NCBI GenBank assembly: GCA_019637395.1 | Contig: JAHBVR010000028.1 | Coordinates: 1 to 64,000 of the forward strand | DNA from: Vulcanimicrobiota bacterium | GTDB taxonomy: Bacteria; Vulcanimicrobiota; Xenobia; Xenobiales; JADMJV01 | Length of the DNA: 64,000 nucleotides | Direction: 5' to 3' | In this document: positions 35,463 to 43,453 of the stretch, in pieces | How the letters are laid out: every line of letters begins with the position of its first letter | Numbering within the stretch: position 1 is the stretch's first letter | Translations under genes and position numbers: made by a program | Notes under the pieces: model-generated | Databases searched by the model: none | Seen by the model: the letters and a program-made list of their open reading frames with translations, nothing else | Told to the model about the DNA's origin: nothing

Positions 35463-37577
35463 CGAATCCATCGAGAGCACCCAGGTCTCCTCGCAGCCCG
35501 GGTCGTTCTCCAACAGGAACTGGGCGTGCTCCAGAGCCTCGGCCGGGCGGCCGCTCTCCAGCGCCCAGCGGGCCAGCCAGAAACGGGCCGCCACCAGCTG
35601 CTCGCGCAAGCGCACCCGCCGCGGCAGCACCCAATCCGCCTCGAAATCCTCCAGAAACTCGCCGCCGGCCACGGCCAGCACCCTCCGGTAGTGCTCGGCC
35701 GCCTGCTCCCCCTGGCACTGCTGGGCGCGAGCAAAACTATACTCCAGTTGCTCCACGTCCACCCAGCGCGGCAACTGCAGATTGAAACGCAGCCGGCCCG
35801 CCTCCCAGAGCAAGTAGTTGACCTCCGGCCAGCCGGCCGGACGCAGACTGGAGCGGGCCACCTCCAATAACTGCTGCAAACGCACCGGGGAGGGCGAATC
35901 GGGCAAAAACAGTTCGATCAAAGCCTCCTCACTATGCGCTTCCTGCCAGTGGGTGGCCAGGTAAGCCACCAACTGACGAGCCCGCTGCGTGCGCCAGGCA
36001 TTGTTGGGCAAACGCCGCCGGCCCTGATAGACCTCCAGCGGTCCCAGCGCATGCACCCGCAGAATCGGCGGCAAAGCCGAGCCCACGTGAATATCCGCGG
36101 GCACAGCCGCCCGCACTTCCTGGCTGTGGTCTTTTTCCAGGACCTCGAGCACCTCGCGTCCGGCCACCCAGGGCAACCCGGCCAACACCCGCGCCAGCCC
36201 CTTGCGCGCCTCTAAACTCCAGTTGCCGCGCCGAATCTCCTGAGCGATGCGACTCGAATCCTCCTCCAGCCAGCGCTGCACCAACCGGGGTGCCTCGGTT
36301 GCCTCCAGGCCGGGATAGGCCAGCAGACCGGGCGCCAACCAATCCAGCTGAGCGCTCAGCAGTTCCGGTTCCGGACACTCGCACAAGTCCTCGATGGCCA
36401 TGCGCACTCCATCCCCGGGCAGTCGCAGCCCGGCCACCCACTCCTGGGCCAGCAAAGCCAGCGCCTGCCGATGACGCGAACGCAAATCCCCATACAGGCG
36501 GCTGCTGCGCAAAAACTGATTGTCGGCCCCGGGCGCATTCAATTCATGCAACACCAACCCCGCCTCAAAGCAGGTCTCGGCCGTAATCCAGGCGCCCAGC
36601 TTCTGGCTGCAGTTCAGCGCCTGCTGCACCAACTCCGGGCGCCGGTGCAGGCGGGCCAGGGCCAACAAAACCTCAGGAGAATTCGGATCCGCTTTATGCA
36701 CCTGCTCAAACAGATGGATCGCCTCCAGGGCCTGACCCGACCCCTGTAGAGCGCGCGCTCGCGAAATCTGGGCCCGCCGCTGCACCTGCTTGAACTGGGG
36801 ACCCTTGGGAATCAACTCCAGATACTCGGTAGGAAACCGATCTTTCTCGTAAATGTCCTCGCCCCGGCCCAGCGCCAGCGCCAGTTTCACCAGCTCGGCC
36901 GCCGGCCCCTCACCACCCTCCAGCAACGTCTGCACTCCAGCCGGTAACTCTTCCCAATCAATCAGCACCGGCGCCTCACCGGGCAGTTCGCAGATGGCCT
37001 GGATCCAGGTAGCCAGCTGCACCTCCTCACGAGCCGTCTCGCTCAACTTCAGGCCCAGCGCTACCTGACGGGCCAGCAATCCCAAGGGCTGCAGTCCGGG
37101 CAAAGGCCGCCCGGGAACATTCTGCAGGTCCAACGATAAACAAATGGCCTGAAAGGCCCGCACCAGAGTCTTACGCGAACCGTCGTTCCGATCCGGGCCC
37201 TGGCGCAGGGCCAGACTCAGACGCAATTGCCGTTGAGCCGCCTTCGAGACTTCCTCAGGATTACAGGGGATGCGCAGAAAATCCCCACCCCCGCTGCGCA
37301 TGGCCCGCAGCAAAAGTTCTTCGGACTGCTTGCGGGCCAGCACCACGCTACCGGTGCGGCCGGCATGATTCTTGATGCGGGCCAAAGTCTCCAGACCATC
37401 CATGCCGGGCAAATCCAGATCCACCAGCACCAGATCAAAGTCTTTTTCAGCCAACAGAGCCAGACCGGCCGCGCCATGGGCGGCCGTATCCAGACTGGCC
37501 TGGCCCGAGCGCAAGATATCCACCAGCCACTGGCGCAGATGGGCGTCGGCGCTCAATATCAGAATGCGCTCTCGCAT
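35340..37577 (-). CDS. Response regulator with BTAD/SARP-type transcriptional activator domain
   Basis: The 745-aa protein starts with a receiver domain (residues 1-118): RILILSADAHLRQ, the phosphoacceptor in LVLVDLDLPGMDGLETL, and a conserved Lys in ARKQSEEL. A helical middle region of 330 residues (about 120-480) with TPR-like features (ALQGSGQALEAIHLFEQVHKADPNSPEVLLALARL) follows. Near residue 505 an OmpR-type winged helix begins (RVHALGPLEVYQGRRRLPNNAWRTQRARQLVAYLA), leading into a BTAD bacterial activator domain to the end (VDVEQLEYSFARAQQ...). It is a large SARP-like regulator controlled by phosphorylation. A cognate kinase is not nearby. I start at the ATG at 37577, where the receiver domain begins. 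Confidence 0.85.
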   Translation of the reverse strand: MRERILILSADAHLRQWLVDILRSGQASLDTAAHGAAGLALLAEKDFDLVLVDLDLPGMDGLETLARIKNHAGRTGSVVLARKQSEELLLRAMRSGGGDFLRIPCNPEEVSKAAQRQLRLSLALRQGPDRNDGSRKTLVRAFQAICLSLDLQNVPGRPLPGLQPLGLLARQVALGLKLSETAREEVQLATWIQAICELPGEAPVLIDWEELPAGVQTLLEGGEGPAAELVKLALALGRGEDIYEKDRFPTEYLELIPKGPQFKQVQRRAQISRARALQGSGQALEAIHLFEQVHKADPNSPEVLLALARLHRRPELVQQALNCSQKLGAWITAETCFEAGLVLHELNAPGADNQFLRSSRLYGDLRSRHRQALALLAQEWVAGLRLPGDGVRMAIEDLCECPEPELLSAQLDWLAPGLLAYPGLEATEAPRLVQRWLEEDSSRIAQEIRRGNWSLEARKGLARVLAGLPWVAGREVLEVLEKDHSQEVRAAVPADIHVGSALPPILRVHALGPLEVYQGRRRLPNNAWRTQRARQLVAYLATHWQEAHSEEALIELFLPDSPSPVRLQQLLEVARSSLRPAGWPEVNYLLWEAGRLRFNLQLPRWVDVEQLEYSFARAQQCQGEQAAEHYRRVLAVAGGEFLEDFEADWVLPRRVRLREQLVAARFWLARWALESGRPAEALEHAQFLLENDPGCEETWVLSMDSLLALNRIEEALRTSERAKKAIGEPGPLLKEAHRRAVASLA

Positions 37578-37679
37578 GATGGCTGAACTACAAGGAAACC
37601 GGGCGTCCACCTGCCGGCTCGATCCGTAGTCCAAATATCTCCCAGGGAAGCGCCGCTATGGTCAGGAAAGCCGGCAGCC

Positions 37680-39014
37680 ATGTCAAACCGATTGAGAGTC
37701 GTAGCCGCCGACGCCTGGTTGACCGCACCGCGTCAAAACCTGCCCTTTGAGTGGGAAAGAGCCGATCTGCGCGTGCGCGATCCGGAGAACGGCCGCCCGC
37801 GCCGCTGGGCTTCCAAGCAGGTACGTCCGCAAAATGGCCAGCAGGCCGTCAACTGTGTTCTCATGCGCGGAGGCACCTCCAAGGGTCTATTCTTCCTGGC
37901 CCGTGACCTCCCGCCCCTGCAGAAAGTCCGGGACCGCGTGCTGCTGGCCGCCATGGGCAGTCCCGACAAGCGCCAGATCGACGGCTGCGGCGGCGGCGAC
38001 AGTCTCACCAGCAAAGTGGCCATTCTGGCCCCCTCCACCGATCCCAACCACGATGTGGACTACCTCTTCGCCCAGGTCATGGTCGACCGCGCCATCGTCG
38101 ACACCACCCCCTCTTGCGGCAACATTCTGGCCGGAGTCGCCTGCTACGCCATCGAGGAAGGCCTGGTGGTCACCAAAGACCCCTACACCCGCGTGCGCAT
38201 CCGGGCCGTCAACAACCGCGCGGACGTCGAAGCCATCGTACAAACCCCGCACGGACAGATCAGCTACGAAGGCGACACCATTATCGACGGCGTGCCCGGC
38301 AGCGGCTCGCCCATCGTGCTCAATTTTCGCAACGTCATCGGCGCCCGCACCGGCCAGCTGCTGCCCACCGGCAACAGCATCGACATCATCGACGGCGTGC
38401 CCGTCACCTGTCTGGACGTAGCCATGCCCATGGTCATCCTGCGCGCCGACCAATTGCTGGGGGCCGGTGATCGTCGCGCCGCCCCCAACCGGCGGCGCCG
38501 CGATCGCCGCACCGGAGCCCCAGATCCCCCCGTGGGCATGGCTATCACCGGCCATGAATCCCCGCAAGAACTCAACCAGAATCAGGCACTGCTGGACCGC
38601 CTCGAGCAAATCCGCCGCCTGGCCGCCTGGAAAATGGGCCTGGGCGACGTCGCCGGCCAGGTGACTCCCAAAATCGCCGTCGTCTCCAAAGCCATCCGCG
38701 ACGGCACCTTCACCTCACGCTACTTCGTTCCCGAAAAATGCCACGCCACCCATGCGGTCACCGGCGCCATCGGCGTGGCCTCGGCCAGCGTGCTGCCCGG
38801 GAGCATCTTTTCCGGCTGGCTACCCACCCCCACCGGCCCCCTCCAGCAAAAAACCATTCAGGTCGAACACCCCGCCGGCCGCATTCCCGTCCACCTGGAA
38901 TTTTCCGTCGAGAAAGGCCAGCTCAACATCGAACGCGCCGGTATCATCAGCACCGCCCGCCGCCTCTTCGAAGGCCGCGTGTTGGTGCCCGCCCGCCTCT
39001 ACTGGCCCGGTTAA
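37680..39014 (+). CDS. PrpF/GalD family isomerase (4-oxalomesaconate tautomerase-like)
   Basis: A diaminopimelate-epimerase-fold isomerase. From about residue 59 it follows GalD/PrpF closely: CVLMRGGTSKGLFF, RDRVLLAAMGSPDKRQIDGCGGGDSLTSKVAI, DVDYLFAQVMVD, CGNILAGV, and the C-terminal KCHATHAVTGAIGVASA. GalD interconverts tautomers of 4-oxalomesaconate; PrpF isomerises 2-methylaconitate. Two oddities: the first 58 residues align with no family member, so the true start may be downstream (there is no good ribosome site at 37680), and about 28 Arg/Pro-rich residues interrupt the domain near 260-288, before TGHESPQEL. The 3' end overlaps a convergent gene by four bases. Confidence 0.8.
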   Translation: MSNRLRVVAADAWLTAPRQNLPFEWERADLRVRDPENGRPRRWASKQVRPQNGQQAVNCVLMRGGTSKGLFFLARDLPPLQKVRDRVLLAAMGSPDKRQIDGCGGGDSLTSKVAILAPSTDPNHDVDYLFAQVMVDRAIVDTTPSCGNILAGVACYAIEEGLVVTKDPYTRVRIRAVNNRADVEAIVQTPHGQISYEGDTIIDGVPGSGSPIVLNFRNVIGARTGQLLPTGNSIDIIDGVPVTCLDVAMPMVILRADQLLGAGDRRAAPNRRRRDRRTGAPDPPVGMAITGHESPQELNQNQALLDRLEQIRRLAAWKMGLGDVAGQVTPKIAVVSKAIRDGTFTSRYFVPEKCHATHAVTGAIGVASASVLPGSIFSGWLPTPTGPLQQKTIQVEHPAGRIPVHLEFSVEKGQLNIERAGIISTARRLFEGRVLVPARLYWPG

Positions 39015-40096
39015 TCGAAATAGTAGCTCTGGTTCTCTTCCTTGCTGCAGGTATAGGTCTGTTCGGCCACCGGATAAGCTCCCTCGGCCTGGTCCTGATA
39101 GGTGAGCAGCAGCCGGCGACTGTTCTTGTAGCCGACCAACCGGGCCGAATACTTGCGCGCGTCGGTGCCCAACCCCTGATACTGGATCTTGCCGTTGAAA
39201 ACGGTGGCGCGGGCCAAATAAAGGGTGGTGTCCTCGTGATCGGGGCGGTTGATGGTGATGGCTGCGGTCACGTGACCCAGACCGCGCTCGTCCATTTCGG
39301 TGGTCAGAGCGGCCAGGGTATTTTGCATCCCCTGAATGGCCACGATGGCGGCCGCCACCGCCGCGGTCACATTGATCTTTTCCTTGCTCAGGAACGGCTT
39401 CTCGGTCAAGAACTGGAAGTTCTCTTCGCCCAGGTCGGCGCGCAACCGGCGGTGCACCGCGTTGCCCGCATTGAAAGCGGCCAGGCAGCCGACGATGCCG
39501 CCGCAGGCGGCCCGCGGCTCACGCCAGCGGGATTCCTGGGTTTCACCAAACTTCACGGTTCCATCCGGCTGATCCAACCGCCCGCAGTGAGTCTTCAAAT
39601 CGATGGCCACCAGCACATAAGACTGGGGGTTGCCCTGATAAATCGAGTGGCGCAGCGTCTTGTCGAGTTGGTGGGCCACCGTCACGTGAGCCAGAGTGCG
39701 CCCGTCATCGGTCCCCCCGCCGGTGGGAGAGAAGGCTTCCAGCTTGAATTCACCGAGCTCGCTCAGAGTGGCGAAGCGGGAAGCCACGATTTGCTCGTAG
39801 GCCGTGGTGGCCTCGCCCTGATGGATGCGATCGCCGCAGTTGGTGTGGGCCAGGGTGGTGCATACGCTGGGCAGGCTGAAATCGGCTCCGCAGGCGCGCA
39901 CGTCCGGGTTGTCGTCGATGCCGGCGAACTGCAGCTCATCGCGCAGCAACTGCAAGCCTTTGACCAGCACATAGCGGTCGCTGACCAGTTCGTGCAGGTA
40001 TACATCGTAGGCATCCCGCTCCAGGCCGAACTCGGCGCCTAGAGACCAGAATTTGGCAACCCGGGAGAGGGCGGCGGAGGGATCGAATTTTATCAT
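39011..40096 (-). CDS. Hypothetical protein, 361 aa
   Basis: I do not recognise this protein. It has no signal peptide or membrane segment. It is rich in Cys for a cytoplasmic protein (VRACGADF, VCTTLAHTNCG, HCGRL, ACGGIVGC, YTCSKEE) and has an alternating strand-helix pattern with an Ala-rich helix at about residues 240-275 (INVTAAVAAAIVAIQGMQNTLAAL). The ATG at 40096 is the first of the frame. It diverges from the kinase gene at 40147, within 50 bases, and converges on the PrpF-like gene. Base composition matches the neighbours, so the coding assignment itself is firm. Confidence 0.7.
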   Translation of the reverse strand: MIKFDPSAALSRVAKFWSLGAEFGLERDAYDVYLHELVSDRYVLVKGLQLLRDELQFAGIDDNPDVRACGADFSLPSVCTTLAHTNCGDRIHQGEATTAYEQIVASRFATLSELGEFKLEAFSPTGGGTDDGRTLAHVTVAHQLDKTLRHSIYQGNPQSYVLVAIDLKTHCGRLDQPDGTVKFGETQESRWREPRAACGGIVGCLAAFNAGNAVHRRLRADLGEENFQFLTEKPFLSKEKINVTAAVAAAIVAIQGMQNTLAALTTEMDERGLGHVTAAITINRPDHEDTTLYLARATVFNGKIQYQGLGTDARKYSARLVGYKNSRRLLLTYQDQAEGAYPVAEQTYTCSKEENQSYYFD

Positions 40097-40146
40097 CGCG
40101 CCCTGTTTTACGAATGGCCCTCATCCCCTGCGCCGAATAACCCGGT

Positions 40147-41139
40147 ATGAGTTTAGAAAAGCGTTACGGTGACCTGGAAGATCTGGCACAAGGGGGGATG
40201 GCCAAGATTCTTAAGGGGAAGGATTTGTCCCTTGGCCGCGAGGTGGCCATCAAGCGTCCCTTACCCTCGGAAGACCCGGAACGGTTTTGGCAGGAAGCGC
40301 GGGCCACCGGGCGCCTGGAACACGCCAATATCCCACCTCTCTACGAAGCCGGCCGAGATGAACAAGGCCAGCCCTATCTGGCCCTGAAACTGGTGCGCGG
40401 CCACAGTCTGACCCAGCTGATCGAGAAGCTTGACCAGGGTGAGTTGCACGACCTCTATCGTTTTCCGCATCGCCTGGCCGTCTTTGAGAAAGTCTGCGAA
40501 GCCGTGGCCTACGCCCATCAGCAAGGCGTTTTCCACCGCGACATCAAGCCCGACAATATCATGGTGGGAGAATACGGGGAGGTCTTCCTTCTGGACTGGG
40601 GATTGGCCAGAGGCGAACCAGCCGCTCCTCAGCCAGACGCGGATTTTTCGGGAACGCCCGCCTATTGCGCGCCGGAAATCGTACGCGGGGAGGGGCCGTC
40701 GCCGGCCAGCGAGGTCTATTCGCTAGGGGCGACGCTCTACGAATGGATGTCGCTGCGACCGGCCCACACCGGCAAGAACCTGGTGGACGTACTCAACTCG
40801 GTCATGAAACACGGTCCCGCCGATCCTGCGCGGCTGGCCCACAAAGCCCAGGACAAGGTGCCCATCGAGGTGGCCCGGGTGATTCTCCAAGCCATGGCGA
40901 AAGATCCCCAGAACCGCTACGCCTCGGTCGCCGAGTTGCGCGCCGCCGTGCGCAACATTCTGGACGGCGAAATCAAACCCGTCTGCCCCTGCACCACCGT
41001 CAAGTTCAGCTTCCGAGAAATAACCACAGCCATCGATAATTACCCGATCCTTTCAGCGCTTGTGCTGCTCTGGATGATTTATCCTCTGCTGCATTGGACT
41101 TATTTGGGTTGGAACTGGTACCGGGTGCCCCCGGGTTAG
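40147..41139 (+). CDS. Membrane-anchored Ser/Thr kinase, DWG variant
   Basis: A 330-aa Hanks-type kinase: Gly-rich loop DLAQGGMAKILKG, ATP-binding Lys36 in VAIKRP, catalytic HRDIKPDN with Asp132, and DWG (Asp150) in place of DFG. The APE motif is CAPEIV. The kinase domain runs to about residue 275. One transmembrane segment lies close to the C-terminus (about 300-320: YPILSALVLLWMIYPLLH) with little outside it. DWG occurs in a minority of bacterial kinases and should still bind magnesium. The next gene, a class II amidotransferase, begins 8 bases downstream, so the pair is probably cotranscribed. Confidence 0.9.
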   Translation: MSLEKRYGDLEDLAQGGMAKILKGKDLSLGREVAIKRPLPSEDPERFWQEARATGRLEHANIPPLYEAGRDEQGQPYLALKLVRGHSLTQLIEKLDQGELHDLYRFPHRLAVFEKVCEAVAYAHQQGVFHRDIKPDNIMVGEYGEVFLLDWGLARGEPAAPQPDADFSGTPAYCAPEIVRGEGPSPASEVYSLGATLYEWMSLRPAHTGKNLVDVLNSVMKHGPADPARLAHKAQDKVPIEVARVILQAMAKDPQNRYASVAELRAAVRNILDGEIKPVCPCTTVKFSFREITTAIDNYPILSALVLLWMIYPLLHWTYLGWNWYRVPPG

Positions 41140-41147
41140 CTTTCTAT

Positions 41148-41987
41148 ATGTGCAGATTTATTGCTTATCTGGGCGAGCCAATTCTGCTGAGTTCGCTGGT
41201 GACCGATCCCGATCACTCGATTATTCATCAGAGCTATCACTCCCGCGAGCGTCCCGAACCTCTCAACGGCGATGGTTTTGGACTGGCCTGGTATGTGCCG
41301 CGCCTGAGCGAGTCGGCCGCTCTTTTCAAGGACACCACCCCCGCCTGGAGCAACGAAAACCTCCGGCAAGTGGCCAAAGTGGTGGAAAGCGACTGCATTT
41401 TCGCCCACGTGCGCGCGGCCACCGGCGGCAGCCCCGTCAGCCGGCTCAACTGCCACCCCTTTTCCTTCGGCAACCTGACCTTCATGCACAACGGCCTGAT
41501 CCCCGAGTTTGGGCGTATGAAGCGCCGCCTGCTGGAGGGGTTGAGCGATGAGACCTTCGACTCCATTACCGGGTCCACCGATAGTGAGCACATCTTTGCA
41601 CTCTTTTGCGAATACTACCGAGGCGGCGGCCTGCAGGCGATGATCGAGTCCCTGAGGCGCACCATAGCCCGGTTGGAAGAACTCCGGGCCGAACTGAAGA
41701 TCCAGCGCCAATGCTTCCTGAACTTCGCCATTACGGATGGAAACGTGCTTCTGAGCACACGCTACATCAGCGACGGCAGCGAACTGGCCAACAGCCTGTA
41801 CTATGCCGAAGGCGAGAAATATCGCTGCGAAAACGGGGTCTGCATGTTGGAGCGCGGGCGGCGCAGTTCGGTGGTGGTGGCTTCCGAACGTCTCTCGTTA
41901 GCCTCGGAGTGGACGCGGGTGGCGCCCAATCAGTTGCTCATCGCCGATCGAGAGGGCCATCTCGAACTATGCCCGATTCAGGTTTAG
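41148..41987 (+). CDS. Class II glutamine amidotransferase (EgtC/YafJ-like)
   Basis: A 279-aa Ntn hydrolase. After Met removal, Cys2 (MCRFIAYLGEP) is the nucleophile that hydrolyses glutamine or a gamma-glutamyl amide. Conserved family segments follow: NGDGFGLAWY, FAHVRAATGGSPVSRLNCHPF, FMHNGLIPEF and GSTDSEHIFALF. It resembles the stand-alone YafJ/EgtC group. EgtC removes a gamma-glutamyl group in ergothioneine synthesis, but no other egt gene is present, so the substrate remains open. The start is fixed by the need for Cys at position 2. The 3' end overlaps the convergent glucanase gene by 50 bases. Confidence 0.9.
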   Translation: MCRFIAYLGEPILLSSLVTDPDHSIIHQSYHSRERPEPLNGDGFGLAWYVPRLSESAALFKDTTPAWSNENLRQVAKVVESDCIFAHVRAATGGSPVSRLNCHPFSFGNLTFMHNGLIPEFGRMKRRLLEGLSDETFDSITGSTDSEHIFALFCEYYRGGGLQAMIESLRRTIARLEELRAELKIQRQCFLNFAITDGNVLLSTRYISDGSELANSLYYAEGEKYRCENGVCMLERGRRSSVVVASERLSLASEWTRVAPNQLLIADREGHLELCPIQV

Positions 41988-43293
41988 AGGTCCCGTCCTC
42001 AAGGGCCGATAGGCGGCGGGTGAAGCCCAATTTCCGCAGTCCCTCCTGCACTTCCGGGCAGGACATGAACAAGCGCCAGAGCAGACCGCTGCGATAGTTC
42101 TCCATCATCACCACGATAGGCCCCTGATCAATAGCCAGGTAACGCTGTGGATACCAATTATCCTGTTCGCTGAAGGCGTCATACGGACCATAGGGTCCGT
42201 AAATTCTATCACTCCAGTGATGCATGGCCGCGCTCGCCTCTTTGGGCAGATAGGGAAACGAAGACAGCGCCGCCGTCGGTGAAATCACCCCCAGATCGTC
42301 GCGCAACGTGGGAGCATGAGCGGCATATCCCTTGACCGAATAACTGGCCGTCAGGCCCCAGTTGTCGGGACCGTAACCCTTAAAATGCTTGGGATTCTGC
42401 ACGCACCACTGATAGTTAATCTGAGCCTGATTGTGGGTCTCCTGCTGATAATCCGCATACTGATCGGACAGCCCGCGCGGGTCCAGACCCAGCCACGAGT
42501 AATGCGCCCAGAAAAGCGGGCCCCCGTTGGGAGCCTCGCCCTGGTGGTGCAACTGCAAGGGAATCCCCAGTGCCTGGTGAGGTTCGCGAATCTTGCCCCC
42601 CTCCGCCCAGCCCTGATGATAAACCTCGGGAGTCACCGGATGAGTCGGCGACGAAGCGGCCAGCACATACAGAATCAGACACTCGTTATAGCCGTGCACG
42701 GGAAAGTTCATCTGCCAGGCATAGTTGGGACTCCAGTGCCAGTAGAGCACATTCTGCCCATTACGATACCAATCGAAGTCGATCTCCCGCCAGAGAGCGT
42801 CAAAGCGCCTGGCCAGAGCCTGCTCGCGAGGAGAGCCGTCGCGGAAATACTGGCGCACGCACAACATGCCCTGGGCCAGAAAAGAACTCTCCACCAGGTC
42901 CCCACCGTCGTCCTTCCGGCCGAACGGCTTGACCTTGCCGCTGGGACCGTGCAACCAGTGCGGCCAGGCACCGTGAAAACGATCCGCTTTCTCCAGATAA
43001 CCGGCAATGCGCTCGAAGCGCTCGACCGCCTGCTCCCGGGAAATATACCCGCGCTCCAGGCCTGAGAGCAGAGCCATCAGGCCAAAGCCACTGCCACCCG
43101 TGGTCACCGTGTCCTGATCGTTGTCGGGATAGACATTGTCGCAATGAATCCGCTCCCGAGCCAGCCCGCTGGTCGGTTCGGCGCCTTCCCAGAAGTACTG
43201 AAAGGTGGATTCCTGCACCCGCTCAAACAGCGGGTCCACTTCCTGGGCCGCCAGGGGAGCCGCCAACAGCCATAGAGCCAAAAGTCGCTTCAT
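41938..43293 (-). CDS. Secreted glucoamylase-fold glycoside hydrolase (GH144-like, beta-1,2-glucanase)
   Basis: A 451-aa exported enzyme. The signal peptide MKRLLALWLLAAPLAAQE fixes the start at 43293. The mature protein is an alpha/alpha barrel of the glycoamylase family: TFQYFWEGAEPTSGLARERI, TGGSGFGLMALL, FHGAWPHWLHGPSGKVKPFG, GGDLVESSFLAQGMLC, the WHWSPNY segment, GYNECLILYVLAA, and DNWYPQRYLAIDQGPIVVMMENYRSGLLW. Members are endo-beta-1,2-glucanases (GH144) or beta-glucosidases acting on cyclic beta-1,2-glucan. The protein lies divergent from the transglycosylase gene. It would act in the periplasm or outside the cell. Confidence 0.85.
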   Translation of the reverse strand: MKRLLALWLLAAPLAAQEVDPLFERVQESTFQYFWEGAEPTSGLARERIHCDNVYPDNDQDTVTTGGSGFGLMALLSGLERGYISREQAVERFERIAGYLEKADRFHGAWPHWLHGPSGKVKPFGRKDDGGDLVESSFLAQGMLCVRQYFRDGSPREQALARRFDALWREIDFDWYRNGQNVLYWHWSPNYAWQMNFPVHGYNECLILYVLAASSPTHPVTPEVYHQGWAEGGKIREPHQALGIPLQLHHQGEAPNGGPLFWAHYSWLGLDPRGLSDQYADYQQETHNQAQINYQWCVQNPKHFKGYGPDNWGLTASYSVKGYAAHAPTLRDDLGVISPTAALSSFPYLPKEASAAMHHWSDRIYGPYGPYDAFSEQDNWYPQRYLAIDQGPIVVMMENYRSGLLWRLFMSCPEVQEGLRKLGFTRRLSALEDGTSKPESGIVRDGPLDRR

Positions 43294-43363
43294 AAGGGCA
43301 GGCCGTTCGCGCCTGCGCGGCAAATTCATTTCTTAAGCCGAATCAACAAACTGGCGACAAAAT

Positions 43364-43426
43364 TTAACACAGTTAACACCAAGTTCACAGGCGGCGGATT
43401 GCCCCCGCCAGTACGCATGACATAAT
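43364..43426 (+). promoter_or_regulatory. Promoter and direct-repeat element of the transglycosylase gene
   Basis: TTGCCC (43399-43404) and CATAAT (43421-43426) with a 16-base spacer form the promoter. Upstream lie TTAACA (43364-43369), TTAACA (43373-43378) and TTCACA (43384-43389), direct repeats with 9 and 11 base spacing, the arrangement bound by OmpR/PhoP-type regulators. The 11-mer GTTCACAGGCG at 43383-43393 recurs upstream of the fusion gene at 49009-49019. Confidence 0.5.
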
Positions 43427-43453
43427 CAACAAAACCCTGATTAGGAGATGGCA

